From an uncultured Eggerthellaceae bacterium (GTDB lineage: Bacteria; Actinomycetota; Coriobacteriia; Coriobacteriales; Eggerthellaceae): 21,834 bases of DNA. The stretch is from the NCBI GenBank assembly GCA_910588435.1, contig CAJUPL010000028.1, positions 1-21,834 on the forward strand. Reading direction: 5' to 3'. Below are positions 1-7,529 of this stretch, piece after piece (positions within the stretch are counted from its first letter, which is position 1; every line of letters starts with the position of its first letter). Made by a program: the position numbers and the translations under genes. Under the pieces are notes generated by a model. The model did no database searches, was not told the origin of the DNA, and saw nothing but the letters and a program-made list of their open reading frames with translations.

Positions 1-110
1 TATTCATGTTCCATGAATAGAAGTAGCGGCCTTGATGTCATTGACCTAATTATGAGCAATTAGGTCAATGACACTGCCCCGTGCGCAATGTCATTGACCT
101 CCTGGGTCAT
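1..110. repeat. Hairpin module, left partial copy
   Basis: No gene is seen here. A hairpin at 1-19 (8-bp stem, loop TTC) is followed by the linker GTAGCGGCCTT (23-33). A 16-bp perfect stem follows (36-51 with 58-73). A 12-base sequence, TGTCATTGACCT, occurs at 36-47 and again at 89-100, and its exact complement lies between them at 62-73. The middle segment can therefore pair with either flank. The linker is shared with the modules at 193-264 and 21553-21620, so this looks like the right part of a third copy cut by the window edge. The strand of any transcript is unknown, although the order of parts matches the other copies on the + strand. Confidence 0.6.
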
Positions 111-161
111 ATATTGGGCTGCAACCGTATCCTTCGGCCTCGCTTCGCTCGGTCCGGCTTA

Positions 162-180
162 CGGGATGCGTTGCATCCCG
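162..180. other. Perfect 8-bp hairpin
   Basis: CGGGATGC (162-169) pairs exactly with GCATCCCG (173-180) around a three-base loop. It lies just upstream of the module at 193-264 and belongs to the dense series of hairpins that fills this gene-free stretch. No T-tract follows, so it does not look like a simple terminator. Confidence 0.6.
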
Positions 181-192
181 CTTCATTTAACA

Positions 193-264
193 CGGCCTTT
201 AACATCCCGCATTCGCTTTCACGCTCATGCGGAATGTAGCGGCCTTGGCGCGCTTACGTGCGCC
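193..264 (+). repeat. Hairpin module with conserved linkers, copy 2
   Basis: The order is CGGCCTTTAAC (193-203), a variable stem (202-212 with 227-237, one mismatch), GTAGCGGCCTT (236-246), then a 7-bp stem with a TTAC tetraloop (247-264, one G-T pair). The two linkers are identical to those at 21553-21563 and 21590-21600, while both stems have different sequences. In both copies the AC ending the first linker can pair with the GT opening the second. Conserved linkers with sequence-variable stems point to selection on structure. The family is not recognised. Confidence 0.65.
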
Positions 265-496
265 TTTTCGGCTGATCACTCAGACCTGCTCATGCGCGCT
301 CCCGCTAACCAATGGGCGGCAAGGCACAAGATCGGTGCCTTGCCCTTCGTCCACCAGAGGCTCAATCTCAGGTTAGACCCGTTATCAACAAGAGAGATCT
401 TTCTGGTTGACGTAGGGCGCACCATCGTTCTCATGGCGTGCCGCAATGCGGCAATCCTGAATGCTGGCGTGCGCTAGATAGCTTCCACCCCTTACC
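265..496. other. Gene-free stretch with further hairpins
   Basis: No convincing gene is seen. Three hairpins stand out. The first is a perfect 10-bp stem at 318-327 with 335-344. The second is an imperfect one at 385-410, with TCAAC/GTTGA at its base. The third is a perfect 6-bp stem, TGCCGC/GCGGCA, at 439-453 with loop AAT. The segment before the first hairpin (CCAAT then GGGCG, around 309-318) resembles the approach to the three-stem element at 21637-21650. This stretch may therefore be an inserted or diverged part of the same structured element. Confidence 0.4.
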
Positions 497-624
497 TGTG
501 GGCGGCTGCATCGCAGCCGCAGTTGCACGCCAGTGCAACGTAACGCGGACACTAGTCCGCGAACACCCGAAAGCCAGCCTCAGCTCAGGCCATCTAGCCT
601 GGCGCAGACCAACCATCCGGGCGG
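497..624 (+). ncRNA. Three-stem structured element, copy A
   Basis: After TGTGGG come three 7-bp perfect stems: 503-509/513-519, 522-528/533-539 and 544-550/555-561. They are joined by CA and GTAA and followed by AACACCCG. A 3' domain comes next, with GCCAG/CTGGC (573-577/599-603), CAGGC/GCCTG (586-590/597-601) and the conserved CTAGCCTGGCGCA (594-606). The second copy at 21643-21767 is co-linear, with one extra base in loop 2. The linkers match and 11 of the 21 stem pairs differ by compensated double changes. The family is unknown to me. An RNA is the simplest reading, and a folded single-stranded DNA site (mobile-element end) is the main alternative. The + strand is chosen only by its relation to the neighbouring genes. 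Confidence 0.55.
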
Positions 625-758
625 TTAGGCTCGCTACCCTCATAATGCTCTCTTCCCACCCTTTGTGCTTCCATGCATCTGCGGCAAGCGATGCGAACGC
701 AAGCAAGATATTTGCCGTTCACCTAGCTGGTACGTCCGTTCAACAATGAAGGCATCCT

Positions 759-829
759 GCATCGATGGTGAAGCACATGGTTCATCGCTGATGAAGGCTC
801 GTCATAGAGAAGCGGTTCACCATTGATGC
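759..829. promoter_or_regulatory. Nested inverted repeat ahead of the regulator gene
   Basis: The 14-base arms 759-772 and 816-829 are complementary with one G-T-type mismatch. They enclose a smaller perfect hairpin, TTCATC/GATGAA (781-786/790-795). A further short stem, GGATGC/GCATCC, lies at 859-864/877-882. The position, about 100 bases before the regulator start, fits either an operator dyad for a dimeric regulator or a folded 5' leader. The sequence does not decide between them. Confidence 0.45.
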
Positions 830-851
830 ATGCTATAGCAGGAGGTTCTCT

Positions 852-902
852 TTGCGGAGGATGCGCGTGGGCTCTAGCATCCCTCTTCGCCTTTTCGCCT
901 GA
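852..902 (+). CDS. Possible 16-residue leader peptide
   Basis: A TTG codon at 852 lies six bases after a strong AGGAGG (840-845). It opens a short frame that reads MRRMRVGSSIPLRLFA and stops with TGA at 900-902, about 30 bases before the regulator start. An in-frame ATG follows at 861. The frame overlaps the GGATGC/GCATCC stem (859-882), so its translation could influence folding of the leader. The good ribosome binding site and spacing are visible. That it is translated or regulatory is inference, and short frames like this arise easily by chance. Confidence 0.25.
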   Translation: MRRMRVGSSIPLRLFA

Positions 903-932
903 TCCCGACAAGAGGATGAGGTGCAACTGAAT

Positions 933-3494
933 ATGACTTCTTTCATGGAATCGTGCTCATGCAATGGCATGCAGCCTACAGGCGTGGTGAGCAAGAAGCG
1001 CATTTCAAGACCTGAAGCTTTGAGCATGCTGTTGAAGGACAGGAAGGTCCCAAGGTTCATCGTTGCCCCGGAAGGGTACGGGAAGACCCACGTGGCCTTC
1101 GAATACGCCTCCATGATGTTCGCCTTCAAGCACGTCTTCTGGGTGAGATGCTCATCGCCCTGCTACTTGCGGGACCTGGATGCTGGGACCATCCTTGAGG
1201 ACATGATGCAGATAGACAGCGAAGCTGCGCTGGTGATCTTCGATGGGCTGCCTCACATGGACCCTAAGAGGGTGGAGGAGATGTCGGGGTTGATGGATGC
1301 GCTCCTAGATCACGGATGCGAGGTGATGGTCACATGCCAGCCCACAGCGGATTGCTTCTCGCGCGCCCAGCTTGACAGGATATGCATCTATGCAGCCGAC
1401 CTCATGCTGTCTGACCTTGAAGTGGACGCTCTGGGGCTTTCGGATAGGCCGTTCTCGAAGATCCCTTGCATAGCCTGGGGTGAAGAAGGCGAAGCGTACC
1501 TCTTGCGCGAATGCGCGAAAGAGGTCATGCCCTCTGAGCTCAAGGCGGCGCTGTTCCTCATGATGGTGCTCAATGATGGCAGCGCCGCTGATGCGCTCTC
1601 TTGCTTGGAGAAGAAGAAGGCGGATGAGGCATGCAAGGTCATAGAGCGTCACTACACATTCATCGGCCTTGACCTTGGCTCAGGCTCATTCAGCACCCTG
1701 AGCTTCAAGGTGTCAGAGCTCAAGGCCAAGTTCATGAAGACCCTGGCAGATGTGAGCGCCTGCACAGCATACGAGCGTGCAGATGAGCTGGTCTTCAGCA
1801 TCGTTGAGATGCTGATGGATGCGGGAGAGGCATCTCGCTCAGAGGAGGTGCTCACAGCCTACGCCACGCAAGACGGTGCCATAGCATGGCTCTCAGAGAA
1901 CGGATGGAGGTACATCTGGGAAGCTCAGCCTCTCGTTGCCAAGAAGGCGCTGGGAGCTGCCTACAAGGGGAGGGGGTTGAGCGGCGAGGCAAGCTTGATG
2001 TCCGCTTGGGCAAGCTGGTCCCTCTCTGATGAGAGAGGTGCCATCTCGCACTGCAAGAAGGCCATAAGGTCTGCCGCTAGCGCTGATGTCACGATAGGGG
2101 CCCTTGCCACCATGGCTGCCATCAAGCGCCAGGGCATGGACCCTGAGCTTGCCCTTGAGCTGTCAGACGCGCTCAGGAGCCGTCCAAGCAAGCTCACTGA
2201 GGCAGAGCTCAGGTGCAAGATCTCTTGGACCGCATTCGCAGCTGCATGCTTGCCGCTGACAGTGGGGGATCACCTGGATGCCCCGGGCTGGGGCAAGCTT
2301 GAAGAGGGAGCATCTTCGAATGGCGCTGAGGGCATCGCATGCTCGAACGCGCTTGGCATGGCGGCCATGTTCGATCTGGATTCTGATGCTGCGCTTGATG
2401 AGGGCGCAAGGAGGAGATCGGTCTTGCAGATGGTGGCCGCCTTGTTGCGCAGGGCATCGGCTGCTTCGCGCGATGCAGGATGGCAGCTATTGCCCATGAC
2501 ATGCTGCATGCATAAGACGGTGCTGCTTCCAGCAGAGAGAGCGGCTCTCTCAGATGCGGCCTCCAGTGATCTGTTGCGTGATATGAGCAAGGCTGCTTCG
2601 CGACTCACGCGCCAGTCGCATGAGCTGGCTCATCGAAGAGAGCTTGCTGCAGAGAAGAGGGAGGCCTTCGAAGCCTCTCATCCCGATCCCTTCAGGAAGA
2701 TGGCGCCGCGTCCAGCGGTATCGGTGAGCTCTGTGCCTCAGCTTGAGATCAGGATGTTCGGTGGGCTTGAGGTGAGCATAGATGGGAAGCTGGTGGACCC
2801 ACGGCTGCTGTCCAGGAGGAAGACGCGCACGATGGCATCAGCCCTTGCATTGAACAAGGGCCAAGAGATGAGCCGTGACAAGCTCTGCTCTGTTATCTGG
2901 CCCCATGTCACGTATGAGGAATGCAAGAACAGCTTCTACTCCATATGGGCGTCCTTGAAGCGAGCGCTCTCCTATGAGGGGACATGCCCGTATCTGATCA
3001 GGACGCAGACAGGATGCAGCTTAGATGCGCGATACCTGGCAACAGACATGGAGGATTTCGAACACGTCTGCTCGTCTCTCGTCTTCGGGAGTGGGGATAT
3101 GCGCTCATGGGAGGAGACGTATGCGAAGGTGACGGATGCCTACTCAGACATCCTGCTTCCGTATGAGAGGGAGAACCCATACATCAACAGCATCCGCGAG
3201 AGATGCGAATCCATGATGGTGGATGGGCTGATAGCTGCAAGCTCTAGGCTGCTCGATGCTGGAGAGGTCACAGGCGCGCTCTGGTTCTCTCGCGAGGCTC
3301 TCAGGCGCAATGATAGGCGTGAAGACGTCTACATCTCATTGGTGGAGGCGCAGATCGAATCCAACCAGAGAGGGCCTGCCCTTGAGACCTACTTCAAGTG
3401 CAGGAAGTTCCTGACAGAGGACCTGGGGATAGATCCATCTCCCAAGCTCGTGGGGTTGTACAGATCCATAATCGAATACGAAGAAGCCATTTGA
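933..3494 (+). CDS. MalT-like ATPase with C-terminal SARP/BTAD activator domain
   Basis: This is a predicted cytoplasmic transcriptional regulator of 853 residues. The N-terminal NTPase resembles the MalT/STAND class, with Walker-A-like APEGYGKT at residues 45-52 and Walker-B-like LVIFDG ending near D104. The middle is long, helical and repeat-like. From about residue 602 the protein matches the SARP plan: a winged-helix DNA-binding part beginning LEIRMFGGLEV, then a BTAD region with ALETYFKC and the ending LGIDPSPKLVGLY. The usual MalT C-terminal LuxR HTH is absent. The ATG at 933 is preferred because GAGGTG (918-923) lies nine bases upstream. A GTG at 921 with AGAGGA is the alternative and adds four residues. 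No target gene or ligand can be named. It stands alone between hairpin-rich DNA and secA. Confidence 0.85.
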   Translation: MTSFMESCSCNGMQPTGVVSKKRISRPEALSMLLKDRKVPRFIVAPEGYGKTHVAFEYASMMFAFKHVFWVRCSSPCYLRDLDAGTILEDMMQIDSEAALVIFDGLPHMDPKRVEEMSGLMDALLDHGCEVMVTCQPTADCFSRAQLDRICIYAADLMLSDLEVDALGLSDRPFSKIPCIAWGEEGEAYLLRECAKEVMPSELKAALFLMMVLNDGSAADALSCLEKKKADEACKVIERHYTFIGLDLGSGSFSTLSFKVSELKAKFMKTLADVSACTAYERADELVFSIVEMLMDAGEASRSEEVLTAYATQDGAIAWLSENGWRYIWEAQPLVAKKALGAAYKGRGLSGEASLMSAWASWSLSDERGAISHCKKAIRSAASADVTIGALATMAAIKRQGMDPELALELSDALRSRPSKLTEAELRCKISWTAFAAACLPLTVGDHLDAPGWGKLEEGASSNGAEGIACSNALGMAAMFDLDSDAALDEGARRRSVLQMVAALLRRASAASRDAGWQLLPMTCCMHKTVLLPAERAALSDAASSDLLRDMSKAASRLTRQSHELAHRRELAAEKREAFEASHPDPFRKMAPRPAVSVSSVPQLEIRMFGGLEVSIDGKLVDPRLLSRRKTRTMASALALNKGQEMSRDKLCSVIWPHVTYEECKNSFYSIWASLKRALSYEGTCPYLIRTQTGCSLDARYLATDMEDFEHVCSSLVFGSGDMRSWEETYAKVTDAYSDILLPYERENPYINSIRERCESMMVDGLIAASSRLLDAGEVTGALWFSREALRRNDRREDVYISLVEAQIESNQRGPALETYFKCRKFLTEDLGIDPSPKLVGLYRSIIEYEEAI

Positions 3495-3627
3495 GCCATG
3501 GAGAAACGTTGCACGCCCTTAACGTTTCATGCGCGCCTGTATTAGAATGCATGTTCGTATGCATCAGATCATGAGACGCGCCAGATGATGATCTTGGCGC
3601 TCTAGGGAAAGACGAAGACTATTTCAT
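3495..3627 (+). promoter_or_regulatory. secA leader with three hairpins and a possible promoter
   Basis: Three inverted repeats lie in this 133-base gap. They are GAAACGTT/AACGTTTC (3503-3510/3521-3528), a 7-bp stem capped by TTCG (3547-3564), and GCGCCAGAT/ATCTTGGCGC with one bulge (3578-3600). A promoter-like pair, TTAACG (3519-3524) and TAGAAT (3543-3548), has an 18-base spacer. The third hairpin ends 27 bases before the secA start, and secA has only a weak ribosome binding site. Folding here could tune secA expression. No SecM-like arrest peptide is apparent. Confidence 0.4.
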
Positions 3628-6396
3628 ATGGGATTCCTATCTAAGCTCTTCACAGCAGGTGAGGGAAAGCAGCTCAAGAAGTACCAAGCCAAGGTGGATC
3701 AAGTCAATGCCTTGGAGCCGAAGATGCAGGCCATGTCAGATGAGGAGCTGTCTGGCATGACGGAGCGCCTTCGGGAGCGATACAAGGCGGGGGAGAGCCT
3801 AGATGACCTCCTGCCAGAGGCGTTCGCAGCAGTGCGCGAAGCAAGCGTGCGCACCATCGGCCTTCGGCACTTCGATGTGCAGCTGATAGGCGGCATGGCT
3901 CTGAACGCCGGTGAGATAGCCGAGATGAAGACCGGCGAAGGCAAGACGCTGGTGTCAACGCTTGCGGGATACCTGAACGCCATCCCGGGGCACAACGTCC
4001 ACATAGTCACGGTCAATGACTATCTGGCCAAGCGTGACTCCCAGTGGATGGGGCAGATATACGAGTTCCTGGGGATGAAGGTGGGCCTCATCCAGAACGG
4101 CATGAAGCTCAAGGACAAGGTCCCTGCATACAAGGCAGATGTCACCTATGGCACGAACTCGGAGTTCGGCTTCGACTACCTCCGTGACAACATGGTGGTG
4201 CGCGCTGAGGACAGGGTGCAGCGCGGTCATCACTTCGCCGTCGTTGACGAGGTTGACTCCATCCTGATCGACGAAGCCAGAACGCCGCTCATCATCTCCG
4301 GCATGGGCAGCCAAGCCGCAGAGACCTACAAGAGGTTCGCCGCCGTCATGCCGCGTCTCAAGCTGGATGAGGACTTCCAGATGGATGAGGCGAAGAAGAC
4401 CATCAACGCTACCGAGCAAGGCCTAGACCGCATAGAGAACATGCTGGGCATAGAGGACATCTATGCAGACCCTTCAGCTCAGTTGGCGAATCATCTGCAG
4501 CAGGCCTTGAAGGCGGAGTTCCTGTTCCACAGAGACGTGGACTACGTGGTGGTGGACGGCGAAGTGAAGATCGTTGATGAGTTCACTGGCCGCATCATGG
4601 AGGGCAGGCGCTACTCAGAGGGCCTGCATCAGGCCATCGAGGCGAAAGAGCACGTGAAGGTGCAAGAGGAGAGCCAGACGCTTGCAACCATCACGCTGCA
4701 GAACTACTTCCGTCTCTACGATAAGCTCTCTGGCATGACCGGCACGGCAATGACAGAGGATGCAGAGTTCCGTCAGATCTACAAGCTTCCCGTGTTCGCC
4801 ATCCCGCCGAACCGCCCCGTTCAGCGCGATGACAGGAATGACCTCGTCTACAGGACGGTGGACGCGAAGTTCAATGCGGTGGCAGATGACATCGCAGCAA
4901 GGCATGCAACTGGCCAGCCATGCCTCATAGGCACCGTCTCCATCGAGAGCTCTGAGAAGCTCTCCCGCTTGCTTGACAAGCGCGGCATCCCCCATGAGAC
5001 GCTGAACGCGAAGCACCATGAGCGCGAGGCTCATATCGTTGCTCAGGCAGGACGGATCGGCGCTGTCACCATCGCCACCAACATGGCAGGCCGCGGCACC
5101 GACATCATCCTAGGCGGCAATGCGGACGTGCTGGCTGAGGACATCTTGCGTGAGCGCGGATTCGATCCGGACGCTCCAGAATACGATGAAGAGGGCCAGC
5201 CGAACCCTGATTTCGCAGAGCCGGAGGAGCGTGAGCGCGCTCTTGCGGATGCTGAGGAGATCTGCAAGGCTGAGCAGGAGACGGTCTTGGGTCTTGGCGG
5301 CCTTTGTGTCATAGGCACAGAGCGCCATGAGTCAAGGCGTATCGACAACCAGCTCAGAGGCCGTGCTGGCCGTCAGGGAGACCCTGGCATCACTCAGTTC
5401 TACCTGTCATTGGAAGATGACCTGATGCGCCTGTTCGGCGGCAACAGGATGGATTCCATCTCCAACATGATGAAGAAGACGGGCCTTGAGGATGACATGC
5501 CCATCCAGGCTTCCATGGTCTCCAAGTCCATCGAAGGCGCGCAGCGTCAGGTGGAATCCATGCACTTCTCCGCCAGGAAGAGCGTCCTTGAGTATGACGA
5601 CGTGATGAACCTGCAGCGCAAGGCCATCTACGAAGAACGCAACGCTATCCTGGATGGCAAGGACTTCATCTCGCGCCTGCCTGAGATCATCTCTGACTCC
5701 GTTGACGCTGAGGTGGCGCAAGACCTGGAGTCTGAGGATGCTGCTGAGTGGGACATCAACGCTCTTGAGCTTTGGGCTGCGAACATGAGCGGCAAGCCAG
5801 ATTTCAAGGTTGATGATGTGGATCATGATGAGGACCCAGACGTCGTGGCAGAGGCCTTGAAGGACTATCTCCAGGCATGCTTTGAAAGCCGCATGGAGGC
5901 GCTGGGGCCTGAGGTCATGGCTCATCTGTCTGCTCAGGTCATGCTCCGCATCATAGATGCCAAGTGGATGGCGCACCTGCAGGAGATGGATTACCTGAAG
6001 ACGGGCATCGGCCTTCGCGCCATCGGTCAGCGCGACCCTCTGGTGGAGTACAAGAACGAGGCTTACTCGGCATTCCAGGCCATGACCGCTGCCATGTACG
6101 ATGACTTCTTGAGGACGCTCCTCAGGCTAGAGGTTGCCATCAAGCTGAACCAGCCGGAAGAGAAGTCCCCAGATGACCTCCAGTACTCCAATCCAGAAGC
6201 TGCCCTTGAGGCCGGAAGCGCTAAGAGCGTGGCAACCAACGCAGCTGCAGCGGCAACCCCAGCAACGCCCAAGCCATCGCAAGGCAAGGCGCAAACAGTG
6301 GTGAAGGACAAGGAGGACCCGTTCGCGAACGTTGGCCGGAATGATCCATGCCCTTGCGGCAGCGGGCTGAAGTTCAAGAAGTGCCATGGCAAATAA
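3628..6396 (+). CDS. secA: SecA, preprotein translocase ATPase
   Basis: SecA is the motor ATPase that drives unfolded preproteins through SecYEG. At 922 residues it is normal length. It starts MGFLSKLF and carries Walker A KTGEGKT (101-107), the DEVD box (207-210), the GTIGTE-like segment GTVSIESSE, and the TNMAGRGTD and GRAGRQGDPG helicase motifs. It ends in an Ala/Pro-rich linker and a zinc-binding SEC-C tail, DPCPCGSG...KKCHG. The tail indicates SecB or ribosome interaction in known SecA proteins. The gene overlaps prfB by 11 bases, so the two are probably translated together. The ribosome binding site is weak and preceded by hairpins. This is the housekeeping SecA1 type rather than the shorter accessory SecA2. 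Confidence 0.98.
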   Translation: MGFLSKLFTAGEGKQLKKYQAKVDQVNALEPKMQAMSDEELSGMTERLRERYKAGESLDDLLPEAFAAVREASVRTIGLRHFDVQLIGGMALNAGEIAEMKTGEGKTLVSTLAGYLNAIPGHNVHIVTVNDYLAKRDSQWMGQIYEFLGMKVGLIQNGMKLKDKVPAYKADVTYGTNSEFGFDYLRDNMVVRAEDRVQRGHHFAVVDEVDSILIDEARTPLIISGMGSQAAETYKRFAAVMPRLKLDEDFQMDEAKKTINATEQGLDRIENMLGIEDIYADPSAQLANHLQQALKAEFLFHRDVDYVVVDGEVKIVDEFTGRIMEGRRYSEGLHQAIEAKEHVKVQEESQTLATITLQNYFRLYDKLSGMTGTAMTEDAEFRQIYKLPVFAIPPNRPVQRDDRNDLVYRTVDAKFNAVADDIAARHATGQPCLIGTVSIESSEKLSRLLDKRGIPHETLNAKHHEREAHIVAQAGRIGAVTIATNMAGRGTDIILGGNADVLAEDILRERGFDPDAPEYDEEGQPNPDFAEPEERERALADAEEICKAEQETVLGLGGLCVIGTERHESRRIDNQLRGRAGRQGDPGITQFYLSLEDDLMRLFGGNRMDSISNMMKKTGLEDDMPIQASMVSKSIEGAQRQVESMHFSARKSVLEYDDVMNLQRKAIYEERNAILDGKDFISRLPEIISDSVDAEVAQDLESEDAAEWDINALELWAANMSGKPDFKVDDVDHDEDPDVVAEALKDYLQACFESRMEALGPEVMAHLSAQVMLRIIDAKWMAHLQEMDYLKTGIGLRAIGQRDPLVEYKNEAYSAFQAMTAAMYDDFLRTLLRLEVAIKLNQPEEKSPDDLQYSNPEAALEAGSAKSVATNAAAAATPATPKPSQGKAQTVVKDKEDPFANVGRNDPCPCGSGLKFKKCHGK

Positions 6397-7471
6397 GGAG
6401 ATAGAGGCAGCGTCTGCAAGGCTTGCGGACGCTCATGGATACTTGAAGGTGGATGAGCTTCGCGAAGAGGCTGCATCCCTTGACGCCAAGATGGCAGAAG
6501 CGGGCTTTTGGGATGACCCTCAAGAGGCGCAGAAGACTTCGAAGGAAGCCTCGGACATCAAGGACACCATATCCGAGTTCGAAGAAGCGGAGGCGAAGCT
6601 AGAGGATGCCAAAGCTGCATATGAGCTAGCGGAGGAGGACGAGGCGTTCGCTGAAGAGTATGAGCGCGGCATGGCTGAGCTTGGCCGCATGCTGGACGCC
6701 CTTGAGGTGTCATCGTGGTTCTCTGGCCGCTTCGATAGAGGCGGTGCCATCCTCTCCATCAATCCAGGGCAAGGTGGCCTTGAGGCTCAAGACTGGACCG
6801 AGATGCTCTACCGCATGTTCCGCAAGTATGCAGAAGGGAAGGGCTGGAAGGTCACCGTGCTGGACCTGGTGCCTGGCGAGGGCATCGGTCTTGATAAGGC
6901 CACCATCCAAATAGAGGGCAAGAACGCATTCGGGATGCTCACCTCAGAGGCCGGCGTCCATAGGCTGGTTCGCATATCCCCCACAGATGACAAGAAGCGC
7001 AGGCATACCACTTTCGCGGGCGTTGAGGTGCTTCCCATCCTTCCGGATGACATAGAGGTGGAGCTCAACCCCTCAGATGTCCGCGTTGATGTGTACCGCT
7101 CATCAGGTCCAGGTGGCCAGTGCGTCAACACCACTGACTCAGCTGTGCGCCTGACGCATCTCCCAACAGGGATCGTGGTCACCTGTCAGAACGAGAAGAG
7201 CCAGCTCCAGAACAAGGAAGCTGCGTTTCGGGTGCTCAAGGCCAAGCTCTATGAGATAGAGGAGCGCAAGCGCCAAGAGGAGATAGACGGCCTTCGCGGG
7301 GACAAGATGGACAATTCCTTTGGAAGCCAGATAAGGAACTACGTGCTGTATCCCTATCAGATGGTGAAGGACACGCGCACCGGCTTGGAGACAGGCAACG
7401 TGGACGCTGTGCTGGATGGTGACCTAGAGGAATTCGTCATCGGCTACCACAAGTGGAAAGCCACGGCATAG
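6386..7471 (+). CDS. prfB: Peptide chain release factor 2
   Basis: RF2 reads UGA and UAA and releases the peptide. The 361-residue protein has the N-terminal coiled-coil domain, the segment RLVRISPTD where stop codons are read, and the catalytic GGQ (243-245) in SSGPGGQCVN. Two details stand out. The stop-recognition tripeptide, normally SPF in RF2, is SPT (198-200). The usual programmed +1 frameshift near codon 25 is absent, so the frame is open from ATG to the end. The gene itself ends in TAG, a codon RF2 does not normally read. It overlaps the end of secA, a linkage common in bacteria. RF1 is unlikely because its PxT motif context and N-terminal domain differ. Confidence 0.96.
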   Translation: MANKEIEAASARLADAHGYLKVDELREEAASLDAKMAEAGFWDDPQEAQKTSKEASDIKDTISEFEEAEAKLEDAKAAYELAEEDEAFAEEYERGMAELGRMLDALEVSSWFSGRFDRGGAILSINPGQGGLEAQDWTEMLYRMFRKYAEGKGWKVTVLDLVPGEGIGLDKATIQIEGKNAFGMLTSEAGVHRLVRISPTDDKKRRHTTFAGVEVLPILPDDIEVELNPSDVRVDVYRSSGPGGQCVNTTDSAVRLTHLPTGIVVTCQNEKSQLQNKEAAFRVLKAKLYEIEERKRQEEIDGLRGDKMDNSFGSQIRNYVLYPYQMVKDTRTGLETGNVDAVLDGDLEEFVIGYHKWKATA

Positions 7472-7517
7472 CCTCATCTCCTTCATATACAATCCTCCTG
7501 TCTTGAAAAGCCGTTCC

Positions 7518-7524
7518 AAAGGGG
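7518..7524 (+). promoter_or_regulatory. Ribosome binding site fixing the transketolase N start
   Basis: AAAGGGG lies five bases before the TTG at 7530. An in-frame TTG at 7503 would add nine residues but has no purine-rich site upstream. The -10-like TACAAT (7488-7493) would place a transcript start near 7500, which also favours 7530. Confidence 0.6.
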
Positions 7525-7529
7525 TTGCC

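Noticed and set aside
497..624. tRNA or tmRNA
   Set aside because: Three equal 7-bp stems with three- to five-base loops do not make a cloverleaf, and there is no acceptor stem or T-loop sequence.
1..640. CRISPR array
   Set aside because: The repeats are few, irregularly spaced and separated by hairpins rather than unique spacers, and no cas gene is near.
88..749. Open frames at 88-477 and 438-749 on the + strand
   Set aside because: They run through perfect hairpins and conserved linkers, have no good ribosome binding site, and encode nothing recognisable.
5407..5976. Long open frame on the - strand within secA
   Set aside because: It is a shadow of the conserved SecA coding sequence, with no recognisable product.
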